This document shows, piece after piece, positions 56,526-64,000 of a stretch of DNA of 64,000 bases (the first letter of the stretch is position 1; each line of letters opens with the position of its first letter). Source of the DNA: Takakia lepidozioides (lineage: Eukaryota; Streptophyta; Takakiopsida; Takakiales; Takakiaceae); NCBI GenBank assembly GCA_030704615.1, contig CM060732.1, positions 15,128,001-15,192,000 of the forward strand, in the 5' to 3' direction. Under the pieces are notes generated by a model, which saw only the letters and a program-made list of their open reading frames with translations, searched no databases and had not been told where the DNA came from. Made by a program: the position numbers and the translations under genes.

Positions 56526-56778
56526 CAAATGATGCGAGAATGCTGTACACGAACCAAAGTCGATTGTTTGTTTTTGAAATGCACTCAAGCCTGTGAGGTC
56601 CACAAAACTCTAAATAGATTGAAGGAACAATCCGGGCAGTCCATGCAACCCCCATCTCCAATAATAGTTTGTTCCCATGAAGTTGCATCCCACGCACACA
56701 TTGCAAACAGGACAACAAGGACACACAACCATCCCATTTCAAATTTGGCCCCGAATAAAACCAAAAGAAAACTTCATA
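56526..56778. other. Conserved element segment
   Basis: Aligns with 13255-13518 of copy 1. No coding function is supported. Confidence 0.45.
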
Positions 56779-57000
56779 TCAAGTGTCACAGTCATCAGAA
56801 TCACTCTCGACCTCCTGTGCTATGTCATCCACAAAGATTCTGGCCCCAACACCACGTCTTCTACCACGGCCGTCAATGGGCGGACAGCGAGTGCCATGAA
56901 TGGACATGCTTGTTGCGAGTGCCTCCGCATAGACAGGTTGCACGTAAGACCGAGGAGGACTTGAAAGAAGTCCAAATAGGTGTGATAGCCCACCTATCTG
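56779..57000 (-). CDS. C-terminal exon of element-borne gene, copy 2
   Basis: LSHLFGLLSSPPRSY, then RRRGVGARIFVDDIAQEVES and DSDDCDT-stop, homologous to 13519-13735. Frame and stop are kept between the copies. Confidence 0.5.
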   Translation of the reverse strand, partial: QIGGLSHLFGLLSSPPRSYVQPVYAEALATSMSIHGTRCPPIDGRGRRRGVGARIFVDDIAQEVESDSDDCDT

Positions 57001-57044
57001 CCCTTGTGCCTCCTTCCCCCTACCCCTTCCTTTCACCACACCAC

Positions 57045-57258
57045 CAACAACATCTTTTCCCTTTGCCTTTCAACCTCTACCCGGGGTATCCTGAGCGGGA
57101 GGCTCCTTCTCTGCAAGAGTCCTCAAATTTCTATCATGAATGTCGAGGTCGGCTGCTGCGGCGGTGGCTGCTATACGCTCATTCTCTCTCCTCAAAGACA
57201 CATCCTGAGCTGGGGTCTCAGAAGGATGGCAATCCAAATACCATGGGAGTTTTGACAA
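57045..57258 (-). CDS. Putative upstream exon of the same gene, copy 2
   Basis: The minus frame has SLRRENERIAATAAAADLDI followed by DRNLRTLAEKEPPAQDTPG: helical, charged, no family recognised. The join to 56779-57000 was not fixed. The array starts at once on its upstream side. Confidence 0.35.
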
Positions 57259-57269
57259 CTATGGGAGTT

Positions 57270-60200
57270 TTGAGCATGCATACTGGCCCTGTTAGGCCCA
57301 ATTTCACATAGAAAAACAAGCACGAAGGGGGCTCAAAACAGTGTGCGTTGCCGCACACTTTTTGAGCTTCCAATAAAGATTGGATTCAACCTGCCAAAGT
57401 GGCCCCAGGAGACCGATTTTCACATCAAAATCAATCACATAAGGAAGCTCAAACAGTGTGCGTTGCCGCACACTGTTTGAGCTTGCAATAAGGTGTGATT
57501 TTAATATGGCATAGTGGCCATAAGTGACCAATTTGAAATAAAAGAAAAGGCAGTGAAGGGGGCTCAAACAGTGTGCGTCCGCGCACACTGTTTGAGCTTC
57601 CATTTTGGAGTCGAATGAACTTGCCAGACTAGCCGTAGGTGCACAATTTCCATATCCATAAACAAGCAAATCAGGGGGGCTCAAACCGTGTGCGTTGACG
57701 CACACCGTTTGGGCTGCCAGGTAAGTCTGAATTGAACCTGACAGAGATGACCTTTGTGGTCGATTCTAAAATGCCAGCTGCCAGGTAAGTGTGCATTGAC
57801 GCTCAAAGAGATGCCCTATGTGGCCGATTTTCAGATAAAAAAAACAATGACATGGTGGGCTGTTGTGCGTTGACGCACACTGTTTGAGCTGCCAGGTAAG
57901 TCTGGATTGAACCTCAAATACATGCCCTATGTGGCCGATTTTCACATGAAAAAAACAATGACAAGTTGGGCTCAAACAATGTGCGTTGACGCACACTATT
58001 TGAGCTGCCACGTAAGTGTGCATTGACGCTCAAAGAGATGCCATATGTAGCCGATTTTCAGATTAAAAAAATAATGACATGGTGGACTCGAACAGTGTGC
58101 GTTGACTCACACTACAGGAGCTGCCACGTAAGTGTGCATTAAAGCTCAAAAAGATGCCCTCTGTGGCTAATTTATTAAATAAATAATTAATAATTAAAAA
58201 AAAACAAAAAAAAAACATGGTTGGCTGGAACAGTGTGCGTTGACGCACACTATTTGAGCTGCCAGGTAAGTCTGCATTGAACCTCAAATACATGCCATAT
58301 GTGGCCAATTTTCACATGAAAAAAACAATGACAAGTTGGGCTCAAACAGTGTGCGTTGACGCACACTATTTGAGCTGCCAGGTAAGTGTGCATTGACGCT
58401 CAAAGAGATGCCCTATGTGGCCGATTTTCAGATAAAAAAAACAATGACATGGTGGGCTGTTGTGCGTTGACGCACACTGTTTGAGCTGCCACGTAAGTGT
58501 GCATTGAAGCTCAAAGAGATGCCATATGTGGCCGATTTTCAGATTAAACAAATAATGACATGGTGGACACGAACAGTGTGCGTTGACGCACACTGCTGGA
58601 GCTGCCACGTAAGTGTGCATTAAAGCTCAAAGAGATGCCCTATGTGGCCGATTTTCAAAAAAAAAAAAAACAAAAAAAAAAAAAAAAAAAAACATGGTTG
58701 GCTGGAACAGTGTGCGTTGACGCACACTATTTGAGCTGCCAGGTAAGTCTGCATTGAACCTCAAATACATGCCCTATGTGGCCAATTTTCACATGAAAAA
58801 AACAATGACAAGTTGGGCTCAAACAGTGTGCGTTGACGCACACTATTTGAGCTGCCACGTAAGTGTGCATTGAAGCTCAAAGAGATGCCTTATTTGGCCG
58901 ATTTTCAGATTAAAAAAATAATGACATGGTGGACTCGAACAGTGTGCGTTGACGCACACTGCTGGAACTGCCACGTAAGTGTGCATTAAAGCTCAAAGAG
59001 ATGCCCTATGTGGCCGATTTTCAAAGAAAAAAAAAAAAAAAAAAAAAAAAAAACATGGTTGGCTGGAACAGTGTGCGTTGACGCACTCTATTTGAGCTGC
59101 CAGGTAAGTCTGCATTGAACCTCAAATACATGCCCTATGTGGCCAATTTTCACATGAAAAAAACAATGACAAGTTGGGCTCAAACAGTGTGCGTTGACGC
59201 ACACTCTTTGAGCTGCCACGTAAGTGTGCATTGAAGCTCAAAGAGATGCCTTATGTGGCCGATTTTCAGATTAAAAAATAATGACATGGTGGACTCGAAC
59301 AGTGTGCGTTGACGCACACTGCTGGAACTGCCACGTAAGTGTGCATTAAAGCTCAAAGAGATGCCCTATGTGGCCGATTTTCAAAGAAAAAAAAAAAAAA
59401 AAAAAAAAAAAAAACATGGTTGGCTGGAACAGTGTGCGTTGACGCACTCTATTTGAGCTGCCAGGTAAGTCTGCATTGAACCTCAAATACATGCCCTATG
59501 TGGCCAATTTTCACATGAAAAAAACATTGACAAGTTGGGCTCAAACAGTGTGCGTTGACGCACACTATTTGAGCTGCCACGTATGTGTGCATTGAAGCTC
59601 AAAGAGATGTCTTATGTGGGCGATTTTCAGATTAAAAAAATAATGACATGGTGTGCTCAAACAGTGTGCGTTGACGCACACTGCTGGAGCTGCCTTGCGA
59701 TGCCCTATGTGGCCGATTTTCGAAAAAAAAGAAAAAAAGAAAAAATAAAAAGATGCTTGCAACAGTGTGCGTTGACGCACACTGTTTGAGCTGCCACGTA
59801 AGTCTGCATTGAACCTCAAATACATGCCCTATGTGGCCGATTTTCACATGAAAAAAATAAAGACATGTTGGGGTCAAACAGTGTGCGTTGACGCACAATG
59901 TTTGAGCTGCCACGTAAGTGTGTATTGAGGCTCAAAGAGATGCCCTAGGTGGCCGATTTTCATATAAAAAAAACAATGACATGGTGGGCTGGAACAGTGT
60001 GCGTTGACGCACACTGTTTGAGCTGCCAGGTAAGTCTGCATTGAACCTCAAATACATGCCCTATGTGGCCAATTTTCACATGAAAAAAACAATGACAAGT
60101 TGGGCTCAAACAGTGTGCGTTGACGCACACTATTTCAGCTGCCACGTAAGTGTGCATTGAAGCTCAAAGAGATGCCTTATGTGGCCGATTTTTAGATTAA

Positions 60201-61810
60201 AAAAATAATGACATGGTGTGCTCAAACAGTGTGCGTTGTCGCACACTGCTGGAGCTGCCTTGAGATGCCCTATGTGGCCGATTTTCGAAAAAAATAAAAA
60301 ATAATTAAAAAAAAAAAAAAAAAAATGCCTGCAACAGTGTGCGTTGACGCACACTGTTTGAGCTGCCACGTAAGTATGCATTGAACCTCAAATACATGCC
60401 CTATGTGGCCGATTTTCACATGAAAAAAATAAAGACATGTTGGGGTCAAACAGTGTGCGTTGACGCACACTGCTTGAGCTGCCACGTAAGTGTGTATTGA
60501 GGCTCAAAGAGATGCCCTAGGTGGCCGATTTTCATATAATAAAAAACAATGACAAGGTGGGCTGGAACAGTGTGCGTTGACGCACACTGTTTGAGCTGCC
60601 AGGTAAGTCTGCATTGAACCTCAAATACATGCCCTATGTGGCCAATTTTCACATGAAAAAAACAATGACAAGTTGGACTCAAACAGTGTGCGTTGACGCA
60701 CACTATTTGAGCTGCCACGTAAGTGTGCATTGAAGCTCAAAGAGATGCCTTATGTGGTCGATTTTCAGATTAAAAAAATAATGACATGGTGGACTCGAAC
60801 AGTGTGCGTTGACGCACACTGCTGGAACTGCCACGTAAGTGTGCATTAAAGCTCAAAGAGATGCCCTATGTGGCCGATTTTCAAAAAAAAAAAAAAAAAA
60901 AAAAAAACATGGTTGGCTGGAACAGTGTGCGTTGACGCACTCTATTTGAGCTGCCAGGTAAGTCTGCATTGAACCTCAAATACATGCCCTATGTGGCCAA
61001 TTTTCACATGAAAAAAACATTGACAAGTTGGGCTCAAACAGTGTGCGTTGACGCACACTATTTGAGCTGCCACGTAAGTGTGCATTGAAGCTCAAAGAGA
61101 TGTCTTATGTGGGCGATTTTCAGATTAAAAAAATAATGACATGGTGTGCTCAAACAGTGTGCGTTGACGCACACTGCTGGAGCTGCCTTGAGATGCCCTA
61201 TGTGGCCGATTTTCGAAAAAAAAGAAAAAAAAAAAAAAAAAAAAGAGATGCCTGCAACAGTGTGCGTTGACGCACACTGTTTGAGCTGCCATGTAAGTCT
61301 GCATTGAACCTCAAATACATGCCCTATGTGGCCGATTTTCACATGAAAAAAATAAAGACATGTTGGGGTCAAACAGTGTGCGTTGACGCACACTGTTTGA
61401 GCTGCCACGTAAGTGTGTATTGAGGCTCAAAGAGATGCCCTAGGTGGCCGATTTTCATATAAAAAAAAACAATGACATGGTGGGCTGGAACAGTGTGCGT
61501 TGACGCACACTGTTTGAGCTGCCAGGTAAGTCTGCATTGAACCTCAAATACATGCCCTATGTGGCTAATTTTCACATGGAAAAAACAATGACAAGTTGGG
61601 CTCAAACAGTGTGCGTTGACGCACACTATTTGAGCTGCCACGTAAGTGTGCATTGAAGCTCAAAGAGATGCCTTATGTGGCCGATTTTCAGATTAAAAAA
61701 ATAATGACATGGTGGACTCGAACAGTGTGCGTTGACGCACACTGCTGGAACTGCCACGTAAGTGTGCATTAAAGCTCAAAGAGATGCCCTATGTGGCCGA
61801 TTTTCGAAGG

Positions 61811-61846
<36 letters not shown>

Positions 61847-62151
61847 AGGGTTGGCCGGAACAGTGTGCGTTGACGCACTCTATTTGAGCTGCCAGGTAAG
61901 TCTGCATTGAACCTCAAATACATGCCCTATGTGGCCAATTTTCACATGAAGAAAACATTGACAAGTTGGGCTCAAACAGTGTGCGTTGACGCACACTATT
62001 TGAGCTGCCACGTAAGTGTGCATTGAAGCTCAAAGAGATGTCTTATGTGGGCGATTTTCAGATTAAAAAAAATGACATGGTGTGCTCAAACAGTGTGCGT
62101 TGACGCACACTGCTGGAGCTGCCTTGAGATGCCCTATGTGGCCGATTTTCG

Positions 62152-62185
<34 letters not shown>

Positions 62186-63575
62186 TGCTTGCAACAGTGT
62201 GCGTTGACGCACACTGTTTGAGCTGCCACGTAAGTCTGCATTGAACCTCAAATACATGCCCTACGTGGCCGATTTTCACATGAAAAAAATAAAGACATGT
62301 TGGGGTCAAAAAGTGTGCGTTGACGCACACTGTTTGAGCTGCCACGTAAGTGTGTATTGAGGCTCAAAGAGATGCCCTAGGTGGCCGATTTTCATATAAA
62401 AAAAAACAACGACATGGTGGGCTGGAACAGTGTGCGTTGACGCACACTGTTTGAGCTGCCAGGTAAGTCTGCATTGAACCTCAAATACATGCCCTATGTG
62501 GCCAATTTTCACATGAAAAAAACAATGACAAGTTGGGCTTAAACAGTGTGCGTTGACGCACACTATTTGAGCTGCCACGTAAGTGTGCATTGAAGCTCAA
62601 AGAGATGCCTTATGTGGCCGATTTTCAGATTAAAAAAATTATGACATGGTGTGCTCAAACAGTGTGCGTTGACGCACACTGCTGGAGCTGCCTTGAGATG
62701 CCCTATGTGGCCGATTTTCAAAAAAATAATAATAAAAATAAAATAAAAAATGGATGCCTGCATTAGAGTGCGTTGACGCACACTGTTTGAGCTGCCACGT
62801 AAGTATGCATTGAACCTCAAATACATGCCCTATGTGGCCGATTTTCACATGAAAAAAATAAAGACATGTTGGGGTCAAACAGTGTGCGTTGATGCACACT
62901 GTTTGAGCTGTCACGTAAGTGCGTATTGAGGCTCAAAGAGATGCCCTATGTGGCCGATTTTCATATATAAAAAAACAATGACATGGTGGGCTGGAACAGT
63001 GTGCGTTGACGCACACTGTTTGAGCTGCCAGGTAAGTCTGCATTGAACCTCAAATACATGCCCTATGTGACCAATTTTCACATGAAAAAAACAATGACAA
63101 GTTGGGCTCAAACAGTGTGCGTTGACGCACACTATTTGAGCTGCCACGTAAGTGTGCATTGAAGCTCAAAGAGATGTCTTATGTGGCCGATTTTCAGATT
63201 AAAAATATAATGACATGGTGGGCTCAAACAGTGTGCATTGACGCACGCTGCTGGAGCTACCATGTAAGTGTTTATTGAAGCTCAAAGAGATGCCCTATGT
63301 GGCCGATTTTCACATGAAAAAAAACAATGACAAGGTGGGCTCAAATAGTGTGCGTTCACGCACACTGCTGGAGCTGCCAGGTAAGTGTGCATTGAACAAC
63401 AAAGAGATGCCCTATGAGACCGATTTCCAAATGAAAAAAAGAATGACAAGGTGGGCTCAAACAGTGTGCGTTGACACACACTGCTAGAGCTGCCAGGTAA
63501 GTGTGCATTGAAGCTCAAAGAGATACCCTATGAGGCCGATTCCAAATGAAAAAAACAATGACAAGGTGCACAACA
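57270..63575. repeat. Palindromic minisatellite array 2 (~50 units) with higher-order structure
   Basis: Units of about 115 bp hold AAACAGTGTGCGT-TG-ACGCACACT, GAGCTGCCA(C/G)GTAAGT, TGCATTGAA, ATGCCCTATGTGGCCGATTT and an A-tract of 5 to about 36. The first four units (57270-57720) are the most diverged and resemble array 1 units (GAGCTTCCA; GGCCC). A distinctive unit (TGC(C/T)TGCAACAGTG after a long A-tract) recurs at about 59761, 60333, 61256, 62193 and 62762. That gives spacings of 572, 923, 937 and 569 bp, or five and eight units. The open frames with NAHCLSPTCHCFFHVKIGHI-like text are by-products. Confidence 0.92.
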
Positions 63576-63609
63576 CAACCTCATTACATTCGGGGTCTTC
63601 CTGTTTACT

Positions 63610-64000
63610 GCTCTCTAGGGTTGTTGTCGTCTTTCCATAATTGATGGTTTCATGTCATGTTTAGGGTTTGTTTTTCATCCAAATACAACACGGCTTCTTG
63701 TGGCTTCTTGTCACCCTAAACAGTTTTTCTGGTTGGTGTCTCTCAGTGTGGTTGTCTGCGAAGTTCGGTGCATGTCATTCCTACATCATTTGCAGGCATC
63801 GCCCACAGTCTTTGGGTTAGTGCTAACCTTATTGACCTCAGTTTGTTTGTGGTGGATCCCCTTTCGAGAATTACGGGCTATCAGTTCGGGGATTCCGTTG
63901 TGAATCGCAATTTTTGGTCAGTGGAGGAAAACATGTCGAGGGAGTAAGATAGACTCGCTCGATTTCATTCCAATGCAGGTAGTCTTCCACTGACTACCAC
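63610..64000 (+). other. Conserved segment and start of element ORF, copy 2
   Basis: Matches 17985-18370 of copy 1, including GAGAATTACGGGC and AGGAAAACATGTC(C/G)AGGGAG. Here the ATG is followed after four codons by TAA (63945-63947), so translation cannot start here as in copy 1. The window ends before the rest. Confidence 0.6.

Larger units (their letters stand above)
55612..64000. mobile_element. Large MULE-like element, copy 2 (runs off window)
   Basis: Begins GGGGTGCTATTCCGTGAGCC like copy 1, and 55612-55850 aligns with 12804-13040 almost base for base. The order is the same: terminus, PPR scrap, minus-strand exon, palindromic array, then the conserved segment before the ORF at 63615-64000. 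The right terminus is outside the window. It is longer than copy 1 because the array is about twice as large. Confidence 0.82.

Noticed and set aside
57304-63518. Cys/His-rich small proteins on the minus strand of array 2
   Set aside because: Repeat translation only. Frames are broken by A-tract length changes between units.
57270-63575. CRISPR-like array (regular repeats with spacers)
   Set aside because: The whole unit is repeated, not just a short repeat with unique spacers. The context is a eukaryotic transposon with introns nearby.

Overview
This window is repeat-rich nuclear DNA of a green plant, probably a land plant with a large transposon-filled genome. The evidence is spliceosomal introns (GT..AG sites), plant-type Ty3/gypsy, Ty1/copia, CACTA-like, MULE-like, hAT and LINE elements, captured PPR fragments, a degenerate plant-type TOM20 copy, and one intact single-exon F-box/LRR gene of the SKIP2/VFB type. 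The species cannot be named from sequence. I see no rRNA, tRNA or organelle gene cluster.

Layout. 1-7310: a degenerate unrecognised ORF, then a retroelement PBS, leader and gag that run without a stop into a MULE-like transposase with a SWIM zinc finger, followed by a short GGCGCC minisatellite. 9730-20900: a TOM20-like scrap and a CACTA-like transposase pseudogene. Its coding exon is split by a 6.4-kb MULE-like element (12804-19238) with a perfect 9-bp target duplication. That element carries captured fragments, a minus-strand gene, and a 3-kb minisatellite of GTGTGCGT/ACGCACAC palindromes. 22520-28953: a complete but defective gypsy chromovirus with 725-bp LTRs. 28954-31725: a truncated copia element. 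33731-35074: the F-box/LRR gene. 37297-37652: a hAT-type MITE. 38040-38755 and 42590-44520: truncated LINEs on the minus strand. 40235-41655: a MULE-like MITE. 44520-55460: two diverged, oppositely oriented members of one unusual intron-containing gene family, separated by a truncated Tat-like gypsy fragment. 55612-64000: a second copy of the large MULE-like element, running off the window, with a 6.3-kb palindromic array.

Most unusual content. The gene pair (A, 44520-47848 plus; B, 51210-55460 minus) appears to encode a ParB-like fold (DGNHRLLAW) joined to a beta-class-ordered DNA methyltransferase-like domain (motif IV-like LDIPD before motif I-like LDLICGIG), with an acidic tail. Both copies are damaged, but together they show the architecture. 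Short palindromes (GGAAATGCGG/CCGCATTTCC, the GTGTGCGT/ACGCACAC type, and GGCGCC cores) recur inside or next to introns of this family and of the MULE-like elements. At one homologous intron position, A and B carry different palindromic repeats. This link between a ParB/methylase-like family, MULE-like transposons and palindromic satellites is the best candidate for an undescribed system. Function, mobility and any causal link are inference.
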